From Marinobacter halophilus (GTDB lineage: Bacteria; Pseudomonadota; Gammaproteobacteria; Pseudomonadales; Oleiphilaceae): a stretch of DNA of 64,000 nt. Every line of letters begins with the position of its first letter. Positions within the stretch are counted from its first letter, which is position 1. Shown here in pieces: positions 18,264 to 25,840 of this stretch. The position numbers and the translations under genes were made by a program. The notes beneath the pieces are model-generated. The model was not told the origin of the DNA. It was given only the letters and a program-made list of their open reading frames with translations, and did not search any database. The DNA lies in contig NZ_PXNN01000016.1 of NCBI RefSeq assembly GCF_003007685.1, positions 62,001 through 126,000 on the forward strand, given 5' to 3'.

Positions 18264-18518
18264 ATGGAGCAGGTCACGATTTATGGCCGTACCAGTTGTG
18301 GTTTTTGTGTTCGGGCGAGAGACCTGTGTGAAGCCAGAAGCATTCCTTATACCTGGATCGACATGATTCAGCAGGGCATGAGCAAGCAAGACATCGCGGA
18401 TCGCATTGGTCGTCCGGTGCACACGGTGCCGCAGATTCTGGTGGGCTCGGAATATGTCGGCGGTTGCGACGAGTTTTACGCCTATGTGCGCCAACATGAG
18501 GCGGAACTGGTGCGCTAA
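18264..18518 (+). CDS. grxC: Glutaredoxin (GrxC-like)
   Basis: 84 residues. A dithiol glutaredoxin that reduces protein disulfides and mixed disulfides with glutathione in the cytosol. The active site is CGFC (12-15), an unusual variant of CPYC; the cis-proline TVPQI and the glutathione-binding GGCDEFYAY follow. Its ribosome site AGGAGGT with four-base spacing is among the strongest in the window, suggesting high expression. It stands alone between an MCP gene and a bidirectional terminator shared with pfp. Confidence 0.9.
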   Translation: MEQVTIYGRTSCGFCVRARDLCEARSIPYTWIDMIQQGMSKQDIADRIGRPVHTVPQILVGSEYVGGCDEFYAYVRQHEAELVR

Positions 18519-18548
18519 GAAACTGAAGAGATGTTGAACTGAGATTAT

Positions 18549-18584
18549 AAAAAAGCCCGGCTACCAAGGTAGCCGGGCTTTTTG
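18549..18584. terminator. Bidirectional intrinsic terminator between grxC and pfp
   Basis: A-tract, then GCCCGGCTACC / GGTAGCCGGGC with a two-base centre, then a T-tract. The 11-bp perfect GC-rich stem with A and T runs on opposite sides can stop transcription from both convergent genes. Confidence 0.92.
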
Positions 18585-18601
18585 GTTCCAAACTGTTCAG
18601 A

Positions 18602-19864
18602 TCAGAGGGTGAAATCCGTCCGCAGTTTTTTCTCGACCAGCTGGTTTTTCAGTTTGGCCACCTTGGGCAGGCCATCCTCAAAAGGCGGGAAGCTTTCACC
18701 GGCAATCAGCGGCTGCAAGTAATCCCGGCAATCCTGGGTGATGCCAAAGCCATCGTCGGTGATGTAGTGAATCGGCATTTTCTTTTCCTGGTTGGCCACC
18801 TCGCTCAGATTCACCTCGCCGATCGACCAGCGATACGGCTTGGCCTGTTCGCGCACGATGATAGGCATGAGTGCCTGTTTGCCAGCCAGTGCCATTTCTA
18901 CCGCGATTTTGCCTACGGCGTAAGCTTGCTCGACATCAGTGGCAGAGGCAATGTGGCGAGCTGAGCGCTGCAGATAGTCTGCCACTGCCCAGTGGTATTT
19001 GTGGCCCAAGGCCTGCTTGACCATATTGGCCAGAGCCGGCGCCACGCCGCCCAGTTGGGTGTGGCCGAAAGCATCTTTGGCGCCGGCGTCCGCCACGAAA
19101 CGACCGTCTTCATACTGGGCGCCTTCAGAGGCAACCACCACGCAGTAACCGTAGTCTTTCACGCACTGGTCTACCCGTGCCAGGAATGCCTCACGGTTAA
19201 ACGGAATTTCCGGGAACAGGATGATGTGAGGTGGCTCACCCCCACCCTGGCCCGCCAAACCACCCGAGGCTGCAATCCAGCCGGCGTGACGGCCCATCAC
19301 TTCCAGAATAAACACCTTGGTAGAGGTTTCGCACATGGACTTGATGTCCAGGCTGGCTTCCAGGGTGGAGGTGGCGATGTACTTGGCCACTGAACCGAAG
19401 CCTGGGCAGCAGTCAGTGAAGGGCAGGTCGTTGTCGACGGTTTTGGGGATACCGATGCAGGTGATCGGATAGCCCATCTTGTCAGCAATCTGGGAGACCT
19501 TGTACGCCGTATCCTGTGAGTCACCACCGCCATTATAGAAGAAGTAGCCAATGTCGTGGGCGCGGAACACTTCGATCAGCCGCTCGTACTCGCGCTGGTT
19601 TTCGGAGATGTTCTTGAGCTTGTAGCGGCAGGAGCCGAAGGCGCCGCCCGGGGTGTGGATCAACGCCTGAATGTCTTTGTCGGATTCCAGGCTGGTATCA
19701 ATCAGCTCTTCTTTCAAGGCGCCGATGATGCCGTTGCGGCCGGCATAGACTTTACCGATCTGGTCCGGGTGCTCGCGCGCGGTCTGAATAACGCCACAGG
19801 CGCTGGCGTTGATAACGGCGGTAACGCCGCCAGATTGGGCATAAAATGCGTTCTTGATCGCCAT
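18602..19864 (-). CDS. pfp: Pyrophosphate-dependent 6-phosphofructokinase
   Basis: 420 residues. It interconverts fructose 6-phosphate and fructose 1,6-bisphosphate with PPi as phosphoryl donor, a reversible glycolytic step. GGGDSQDTA (Asp115) is the phosphate-binding loop with Asp instead of the Gly of ATP-type enzymes, and PKTVDND (140-146) carries the Lys141 found in PPi enzymes. MGRHAGWIA binds the sugar phosphate. PPi specificity is therefore well supported. It diverges from mpl across 144 bases and ends at a terminator shared with grxC. Confidence 0.94.
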   Translation of the reverse strand: MAIKNAFYAQSGGVTAVINASACGVIQTAREHPDQIGKVYAGRNGIIGALKEELIDTSLESDKDIQALIHTPGGAFGSCRYKLKNISENQREYERLIEVFRAHDIGYFFYNGGGDSQDTAYKVSQIADKMGYPITCIGIPKTVDNDLPFTDCCPGFGSVAKYIATSTLEASLDIKSMCETSTKVFILEVMGRHAGWIAASGGLAGQGGGEPPHIILFPEIPFNREAFLARVDQCVKDYGYCVVVASEGAQYEDGRFVADAGAKDAFGHTQLGGVAPALANMVKQALGHKYHWAVADYLQRSARHIASATDVEQAYAVGKIAVEMALAGKQALMPIIVREQAKPYRWSIGEVNLSEVANQEKKMPIHYITDDGFGITQDCRDYLQPLIAGESFPPFEDGLPKVAKLKNQLVEKKLRTDFTL

Positions 19865-20008
19865 CTCAGGCTGAAGCCTCCTGCTGGTTCAATGATGGCG
19901 CAGATGATACGCCAAACGTGGCGGTTTTTCATGAGCAGTTGCCGGCTCTTGACCCCGCATAGAGTATGGTAGACGCTTGGCAGGATTCAAACCGGAGGCA
20001 ACACCTTA

Positions 20009-21403
20009 ATGCACATACACATTCTGGGCATTTGCGGCACCTTTATGGGCAGCCTGGCCGTGATTGCCAGGGAGCTCGGCCACACCGTGAGTGGTTCCGA
20101 TCAGGGCGTTTACCCGCCTATGAGCACCCAGCTTCAGGCCCAGGGCATTGAGCTGATGGACGGCTACCGGCCGCAGAACCTGGAACCGAAACCGGACCTG
20201 GTGTTGATAGGCAATGCCATGTCCCGTGGTAATCCAGAGGTCGAGACCGTGCTCAACCGACGCATTGATTACATGTCGGGCCCGGAATGGCTTGCCCGGG
20301 AAGTGCTGCGCCACCGCTGGGTGATGGCGGTGGCTGGCACCCACGGAAAAACCACCACCACTGCCATGTTGCTGTGGATTCTGGATCAGACCGGATTTGA
20401 CGCCGGCTATCTGGTCGGGGGTGTGCCTCAAGACTTCCCGGTGTCCGCGCGGCTGGGCACCAGTGATTTCTTCGTGATCGAGGCGGATGAGTACGACAGT
20501 GCGTTCTTTGACAAACGTTCCAAGTTTATTCATTACCGCCCGAATACCCTGATTCTGAACAACCTGGAATACGACCACGCCGACATTTTCGAGAACGTCG
20601 AGGCCATCGAACGCCAGTTTCATCACCTGGTGCGGACCGTGCCATCGCAAGGGCTGATCATCCGCCCGGCGCTGGACCCGCATCTGGACAGCGCGCTCGA
20701 GATGGGTTGCTGGAGCCCGGTACAGGATACCGCGATCGGCAGCGAAGTGCCGCGCACCTCGGACTGGCGCGCCGAGCTGCTGTCAGAGGACGGCAGCCGG
20801 TTTATGGTTATCCATCATGAGCAGCCGGTGGCTATGCTGAACTGGAATCTCACTGGCCGGCACAATGTGCGCAATGCGCTGTCTGCCATTGCCGCTGCCC
20901 GCCACGTGGGCGTCACCCCGGACCATGCCGTTGCCGCACTGTGCCGGTTCTCGGGAGTGAAGCGGCGCATGGAGCTGGTGGGTGAGGTCGGCGGTGTTAC
21001 CGTGTATGACGACTTTGCCCATCATCCCACCGCCATCGCGCTCACTCTGGAAGGCCTGCGCAACCGGGTCGGCGACGAGCCGATACTGGCCATCATCGAG
21101 CCCCGCTCCAACACCATGAAGCAGGGCGTGCATCAGCAAACCCTGATTCCCAGTGCTGCAGCGGCAGATCGGGTGCTCTGGGGCAACCTCAGTGACATGG
21201 ACTGGTTGCCGGAGCTGGTTAACAGCTGGCGCGCCGAGCATGGCGATCTGGACCACCATGGCGTGGAGTCTTCGGTGGATGCCCTGATTGCCAGGGCGTT
21301 GGAGCAGCTGCCGGCAACCTGCCACATTGTTATCATGAGCAACGGCGGTTTTGGCGGAATTCATCAAAAACTGGTTGCCGAGTTGGAGGCGCGTCGTGGC
21401 TGA
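20009..21403 (+). CDS. mpl: UDP-N-acetylmuramate:L-Ala-gamma-D-Glu-meso-DAP ligase
   Basis: 464 residues. Mpl joins the recycled murein tripeptide to UDP-MurNAc, feeding peptidoglycan recycling. It is a Mur ligase: N-terminal [17 protein letters not shown] loop [11 protein letters not shown] near residue 112, and the C-terminal domain with [16 protein letters not shown]-type ribosome site precedes the ATG. ubiX starts within the last bases of mpl, so the two genes are translationally coupled, an arrangement also known from pseudomonads. Confidence 0.96.
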   Translation: MHIHILGICGTFMGSLAVIARELGHTVSGSDQGVYPPMSTQLQAQGIELMDGYRPQNLEPKPDLVLIGNAMSRGNPEVETVLNRRIDYMSGPEWLAREVLRHRWVMAVAGTHGKTTTTAMLLWILDQTGFDAGYLVGGVPQDFPVSARLGTSDFFVIEADEYDSAFFDKRSKFIHYRPNTLILNNLEYDHADIFENVEAIERQFHHLVRTVPSQGLIIRPALDPHLDSALEMGCWSPVQDTAIGSEVPRTSDWRAELLSEDGSRFMVIHHEQPVAMLNWNLTGRHNVRNALSAIAAARHVGVTPDHAVAALCRFSGVKRRMELVGEVGGVTVYDDFAHHPTAIALTLEGLRNRVGDEPILAIIEPRSNTMKQGVHQQTLIPSAAAADRVLWGNLSDMDWLPELVNSWRAEHGDLDHHGVESSVDALIARALEQLPATCHIVIMSNGGFGGIHQKLVAELEARRG

Positions 21404-22016
21404 ATCATCCCCGGTTATCAATCTCGCCATCACCGGCGCCTCTGGCGCGCAGTACGCGCTGCGCCTGCTGCAGTGCCTGGTTGCCGGTGGTTGTCGGGTA
21501 AACGTCATGGTCAGCCGGGCGGCGCAGGTGGTGATCGCTACCGAGACGGAGTTTCGCTTGCCCGGTTCGCCGCCGGCCATGGCGGAAGCCTTAGCCGAAT
21601 ACGCCGGCGCCAAGGCCGGTCAGGTGCAGGTGTTCGGCCGGGAAGACTGGTTTTCGCCGCCGGCCTCCGGCTCCGGTGAAAAGGCCCCCCTGGTAATCTG
21701 TCCCTGCAGTACCGGCACCCTGTCGGCCCTGGCCACCGGTGCCAGCAATAATCTGATTGAGCGTGCCGGCGATGTTGCTCTGAAAGAGCGCCGCCCGCTG
21801 ATTCTGGTGCTGCGGGAATCGCCCTATTCGGAAGTGCACCTGGAAAACATGCTCAAGCTGACCCGCATGGGGGCCGTGATCATGCCCGCCAGTCCTGGTT
21901 TCTACCACAAGCCACAATCGCTGGACGATCTGGTGGACTTCATGGTGGCTCGGATTCTTGATCACCTTGGCCTGCCTCAGGCTCTGGTGCCTCGCTGGGG
22001 CGAAAAACAGAGCTGA
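21396..22016 (+). CDS. ubiX: Flavin prenyltransferase UbiX
   Basis: 206 residues from GTG 21396. This start is chosen because GGAGG ends six bases upstream and the protein then begins eight residues before the [17 protein letters not shown] motif; an ATG at 21351 would add 15 residues read from inside mpl. UbiX prenylates FMN with dimethylallyl phosphate to make the cofactor of the UbiD decarboxylase in ubiquinone synthesis. Conserved segments [19 protein letters not shown] and [14 protein letters not shown] are present. It overlaps mpl by eight bases. Confidence 0.94.
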   Translation: MAESSPVINLAITGASGAQYALRLLQCLVAGGCRVNVMVSRAAQVVIATETEFRLPGSPPAMAEALAEYAGAKAGQVQVFGREDWFSPPASGSGEKAPLVICPCSTGTLSALATGASNNLIERAGDVALKERRPLILVLRESPYSEVHLENMLKLTRMGAVIMPASPGFYHKPQSLDDLVDFMVARILDHLGLPQALVPRWGEKQS

Positions 22017-22142
22017 GCGACACCAGCCCCGGCGATGGTTTTGGCCAAACCGATTGATGGTTTTCACCATTGAGCGAAATCCCGCCCCGCCACAGACTTG
22101 CTGAACACAATGACAAACCAACCCGTTCATCGAGGTTCAGCA

Positions 22143-23282
22143 ATGATTCCACGTACTGTGTTTGACGCCGATCATGAAGGCTTCCGGGATTCCGTTCGCA
22201 AGTTTCTGGAACAGGAAGCCGCGCCCTATCACGCACAATGGGAAAAAGATGGTCAGGTCAGCCGGGAGCTCTGGCTAAAAGCCGGTGAGCTGGGCTTTCT
22301 GTGCCCGATGCTGCCCGAAGAATACGGCGGCGTTGGTGCCGATTTCCGCTACCCGGCGGTGATCATGGAGGAAATCTCCCGGGCTGGATTGTCCGGTATT
22401 GGCTGGGGGCTGCATTCCGACATCGTGGCGCCATATATCCTGAACTACGGTTCAGAAGAGCAGAAGCAGAAGTATCTGCCCAAAATGGCCTCCGGTGAAA
22501 TGATCACAGCCATCGCTATGACCGAGCCGGGCGCGGGTTCCGACCTTCAGGGTGTAAAAACCACCGCCATCCGCAAGGACGATCATTACGTTCTGAACGG
22601 CTCCAAGACCTTTATCACCAATGGCCAGTTAGCCGATCTGGTGATCGTTGTCGCCAAGACCGACCCCAAAGAAGGCGCCAAGGGCACCAGCCTGTTGCTG
22701 GTGGAAACCGCCTGGGAAGGGTTCGAGAAAGGTCAGAACCTGAACAAGGTGGGCATGAAGGCACAGGATACCTCCGAACTGTTCTTCCAGGACGTCAAGG
22801 TCCCGGCCGGTAACCTGTTGGGCTCAATGGAAGGCCAGGGCTTTTTCCAGTTGATGCAGGAGCTGCCGGCGGAGCGCCTGCAAGTAGCCCTGACCGCTGT
22901 GGCGGCCGCAGAAGCGGCCTGGCAGTGGACTCTGGAATACGTGAAAGAGCGCAAGGCCTTCGGTAAGCCGGTAATCGCGTTCCAGAATACCCGTTTCAAA
23001 CTGGCAGAACTCAAAGCTGAAATCGCCGCCGCCCGATGCTTTACCGACCGTTGCCTGGAACTGCACTTGAACAAGAAGCTGGATATCCCCACCGCGGCGA
23101 TGCTCAAGCAACACACCACAGACTTGCAGTGCAAGGTGATGGACGAGTGCGTGCAGCTGCACGGTGGTTATGGCTACATGTGGGAATACCCGATTGCCCG
23201 CGCCTGGGCCGACTCCCGGGTACAGCGTATCTACGCCGGCACCAACGAGATCATGAAAGAAATCGTGGCTCGCTCGTTCTGA
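22143..23282 (+). CDS. Acyl-CoA dehydrogenase, long-chain (LCAD)-like
   Basis: 379 residues from ATG 22143 with GAGG seven bases upstream; an ATG at 22098 would add 15 residues without family match. FAD enzyme of the first step of fatty acid beta-oxidation. Segments AMTEPGAGSDLQGVKTTA and LNGSKTFITNGQLADL bind FAD and substrate, and the C-terminus has HGGYGYMWEYPIAR and YAGTNEIMKEI. The similarity is closest to mammalian long-chain enzyme, in which the base is the Glu of the ELPQERL helix; here ELPAERL holds the equivalent residue. Substrate range is not provable from sequence. Confidence 0.9.
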   Translation: MIPRTVFDADHEGFRDSVRKFLEQEAAPYHAQWEKDGQVSRELWLKAGELGFLCPMLPEEYGGVGADFRYPAVIMEEISRAGLSGIGWGLHSDIVAPYILNYGSEEQKQKYLPKMASGEMITAIAMTEPGAGSDLQGVKTTAIRKDDHYVLNGSKTFITNGQLADLVIVVAKTDPKEGAKGTSLLLVETAWEGFEKGQNLNKVGMKAQDTSELFFQDVKVPAGNLLGSMEGQGFFQLMQELPAERLQVALTAVAAAEAAWQWTLEYVKERKAFGKPVIAFQNTRFKLAELKAEIAAARCFTDRCLELHLNKKLDIPTAAMLKQHTTDLQCKVMDECVQLHGGYGYMWEYPIARAWADSRVQRIYAGTNEIMKEIVARSF

Positions 23283-23303
23283 TTACCGCCTGAAACGCCA
23301 GGC

Positions 23304-23325
23304 CCCGGCCCATTCCAGGGCCGGG
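23304..23325 (+). terminator. GC-rich hairpin after the acyl-CoA dehydrogenase gene
   Basis: CCCGGCCC (23304-23311) and GGGCCGGG (23318-23325) form a perfect 8-bp stem with a six-base loop 22 bases past the stop codon. Only a weak T-rich stretch follows, so it may be an imperfect terminator or a 3-prime stabiliser. Confidence 0.45.
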
Positions 23326-23409
23326 CTGTTACCAAACTTTACAATTTGCCAAGCCGGTCAAAGTCTGCATCGGTCACATCTCCTACAGTAGCGGCACTAA
23401 TAAAGATAA

Positions 23410-25359
23410 ATGGTTGCCGCGATGAAACGCCTGATCTGTCTTACTGTTCCCTTTTTGTCTCTTGCGATCACCGGTTGCGGTGACGAATCCGATCGGCTCC
23501 CGGTCGATGGCCGTGAGTTTGACGGTGTTGAGTACGCCGAGCCGGCGCCCTATCAGGGCCGGGTGATTGACGGTTATCTGAAGAACGCTCGTGTCTGGCT
23601 GGATATGGACGGTGATGGGCAGTACACGCCTGGCCCGATGAATGTCGAGCTGACCAACGGCACGGTGGTCACCCTGGCCGCCGGCGAGCCCACGGCCATG
23701 AGTGGGGAAGGAGGCCGGTTCTCCATCGACATCTCGTCGCTGAGGGTGGACCCCGCGGTCGGCCCCAGCCTGGATCCCAGAAACTATCCGCTTTATGCCC
23801 TGGCGATTCCCGGAAAGACCCTGGAGGAAACCTATCGGGGCGACGTGGTTGTCGAGCAGGCCTACCTGATGTCGGCCAGCCCGGGAATTCGCAACGTGAC
23901 GCCGCTGACCACCCTGGCCAGATTCCGGGCCGACGCGGCGCGCAGAAACAGCCTCAGTCCGGTCAGTGACAGTGAGTTGGCGAATCTTGATGGTCTCAAT
24001 CTCTGGCAGGATTACATCATTGCCGGTGATGAACGAGCCCATGCTTATGCCCGAGCGTTGGCCCGGTTCATGGCCAGTCAGATTCCTGACTCCTACAATC
24101 AGGTGTTGTCCCAGCCGGGAAGTGATGGCACTGAACGTCACATGAGCACCGATGCGGTGTTCCTGCTGGGTTACTCTCTGGTGCAGAATGCCAGTGATGT
24201 CATCGCCGTGGTCGATGCTGCCGCCGCCGGCAACTTCAGCAATATCGATGTTGATGTGCTGGACCTGCCTGAGGTGCCGGTGGAGCTGGCTAACCCTGTG
24301 CTGTTGACCGGTCAGCAAGTCTTGGCGCACTCCAGGCGTGGGCAAGGCCTGCCAACCAGCACCTCCGATCTGGAACTCTCAGCCGAGCTGTTTTTCGATT
24401 ACACCGAAGATGGCCAGCTGCTCTCGGTCTCCAGCCGGGGCTGCATCGCGCCTTCGCTGCCTGAGCTGGCCCGTTTGATTCAGGTGGACGGTTATATGGC
24501 ACAACTGAAAACCCAGTGGCTGCCGACGGCAGCCCTTTCCTTAGAAAGTCGGAACCGATATGAAGAAGAGGGCGATGCGATTCACGAAAGGATCGTCTTC
24601 GACTGGAACAACAATCGTGCTTTCTTTGATACGGTTACCCAGTGCCACGTGGACACTTGGGAGGTGTTACCGGAAAGCTCTGAACTGGATGGCACGGCGG
24701 AAGTGTCCTGGAGTTGGACAGAGAGCAATACTGGTGTCGAGCTGATTGAACGGTTTGGCGTATCCGGAAGTGAGCGTCGAAGATTGATCACGTTGCAGGG
24801 TAACTCGCCGACAGCGTTATTGGGAGCAGGCAGGCCGGATTGGGTAACCGGTTACCGGGTGGCCCGCAATGCAATCTTTGAAGCCGAGCTCAGTTTTGTT
24901 CAGCCCGATGAATCCTGCATCCCGGAAAATACCGACCGAAACCCCCGTGATGATGCAGCCCAGTACGTCACCCATCTGTTCCCCTTTGTCTATTCCGGCG
25001 ATACCGAAGCCGCCAGCAGCTTTGGACCTCGGGCCTACGAATACGATGCCAGGCTAGTAGATGGTTTGAACATAGAGCGATTGTTAAAACTGCCGTTGCT
25101 GAATTCTGCCTGGGCCGCTCTGGCGGAGGTGAACTCGGATGATGGCGCTTTCCAGTGGCAGCTGTACTATCCGAGACTGGATGCGGTCAGTCTGGGTCAG
25201 AATCGACCTAACTTGATTCAGAGTGCCTATCTTATGGATGCCTCGACCGTAGCAACGTGTGGCACCTCGTTTCTGGATGTGCCCAGAAACGCGTTTGCCC
25301 GAGTGGATTATGAGTATCAGACGCTGTCGGACTATCTGGTAGGGTTGCTGGCGGAATAG
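23410..25359 (+). CDS. Large outer-membrane or periplasmic lipoprotein of unknown function
   Basis: 649 residues, or 645 from ATG 23422. The signal peptide ends in the lipobox ITGC (Cys near 24). After the cysteine comes a region with GYLKNARVWLDMDGDGQY, a calcium-loop-like DxDxDG stretch found in surface lipoproteins with Ig-like or carboxypeptidase-regulatory folds. The remaining 500 residues show no domain I recognise; they hold several cysteines (for example CIAP, TQCHVDTW, ESCIPE, VATCGTS), possibly disulfide bonded. It is a single gene with its own transcript. I do not know its function. Confidence 0.8.
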   Translation: MVAAMKRLICLTVPFLSLAITGCGDESDRLPVDGREFDGVEYAEPAPYQGRVIDGYLKNARVWLDMDGDGQYTPGPMNVELTNGTVVTLAAGEPTAMSGEGGRFSIDISSLRVDPAVGPSLDPRNYPLYALAIPGKTLEETYRGDVVVEQAYLMSASPGIRNVTPLTTLARFRADAARRNSLSPVSDSELANLDGLNLWQDYIIAGDERAHAYARALARFMASQIPDSYNQVLSQPGSDGTERHMSTDAVFLLGYSLVQNASDVIAVVDAAAAGNFSNIDVDVLDLPEVPVELANPVLLTGQQVLAHSRRGQGLPTSTSDLELSAELFFDYTEDGQLLSVSSRGCIAPSLPELARLIQVDGYMAQLKTQWLPTAALSLESRNRYEEEGDAIHERIVFDWNNNRAFFDTVTQCHVDTWEVLPESSELDGTAEVSWSWTESNTGVELIERFGVSGSERRRLITLQGNSPTALLGAGRPDWVTGYRVARNAIFEAELSFVQPDESCIPENTDRNPRDDAAQYVTHLFPFVYSGDTEAASSFGPRAYEYDARLVDGLNIERLLKLPLLNSAWAALAEVNSDDGAFQWQLYYPRLDAVSLGQNRPNLIQSAYLMDASTVATCGTSFLDVPRNAFARVDYEYQTLSDYLVGLLAE

Positions 25360-25479
25360 CCGTGAGGGCGATGTGTTTCGGCTTGTCGCCCGAGTTTAAT
25401 CGTATAAAGTTGTAGAGCACAGAAAATGCACAACAAGATGTCTGGCTGAGCGGCTGGAAAAATAGGTCTTTGGTGCGTG

Positions 25480-25502
25480 CCATTTCTTGGGGAAAGAAAT
25501 GG
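25480..25502 (-). other. Hairpin overlapping the 3-prime end of tRNA-Leu
   Basis: CCATTTCTT and AAGAAATGG form a perfect 9-bp stem with a five-base loop. On the minus strand the first arm begins with the encoded CCA of the tRNA, so the precursor could pair its own CCA end with the trailer. Confidence 0.55.
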
Positions 25503-25586
25503 TGCCGAGGAGAGGACTTGAACCTCCACGGGGTTGCCCCCACTAGCACCTGAAGCTAGCGTGTCTACCAATTTCACCACCTCGGC
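25500..25586 (-). tRNA. tRNA-Leu (anticodon CAG)
   Basis: The 87-base gene has acceptor arms GCCGAGG/CCTCGGC, a D arm with GGTAGACAC, an anticodon stem GCTAG with loop TTCAGGT giving anticodon CAG, a class II long variable arm, a T arm with GGTTCAAGTCC, and an encoded CCA. It lies alone between the lipoprotein gene and rnr, reading away from rnr. Confidence 0.97.
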
Positions 25587-25671
25587 AGGTGATTTGCAGT
25601 TCGCTGTTAGTTTGTTGAAAACTTAGCGTTTCTGCCATCTCAGCAAGGTTTGCCCTCAACTGATGGCGCGT

Positions 25672-25700
25672 ACTTTAATAATTCCCTCATGAGCTGTCAA
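25672..25700 (-). promoter_or_regulatory. Promoter of tRNA-Leu with stringent-type discriminator
   Basis: On the minus strand TTGACA (25700-25695), a 17-base spacer and TAAAGT (25677-25672) form a good sigma70 promoter. The bases after the -10, ACGCGCC, are GC rich, as in stable RNA promoters under ppGpp/DksA control. The leader to the tRNA would be about 80 bases. Confidence 0.7.
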
Positions 25701-25840
25701 ACTTTTTTTCTTAAAAAAGTTTTTGACGTATTTATGCCTATAAATTGCGCCCCGATTATGCACGTTTGCTATACCAACGTTATACTGGAGGCACAACGAA
25801 TATCGCCGCCTTTATTGCGGCCTGAATAGCAAGGATCCGA

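Noticed and set aside
20783..24345. Minus-strand open frames over mpl, ubiX and the lipoprotein gene
   Set aside because: Each lies wholly opposite a well supported coding region, and the translations show no recognisable fold or start signal.
25696..25727. T-rich/A-rich inverted repeat before rnr read as a terminator
   Set aside because: It lies between divergent genes, the stem is mostly A-T with bulges, and one arm contains the -35 hexamer of the tRNA-Leu promoter.
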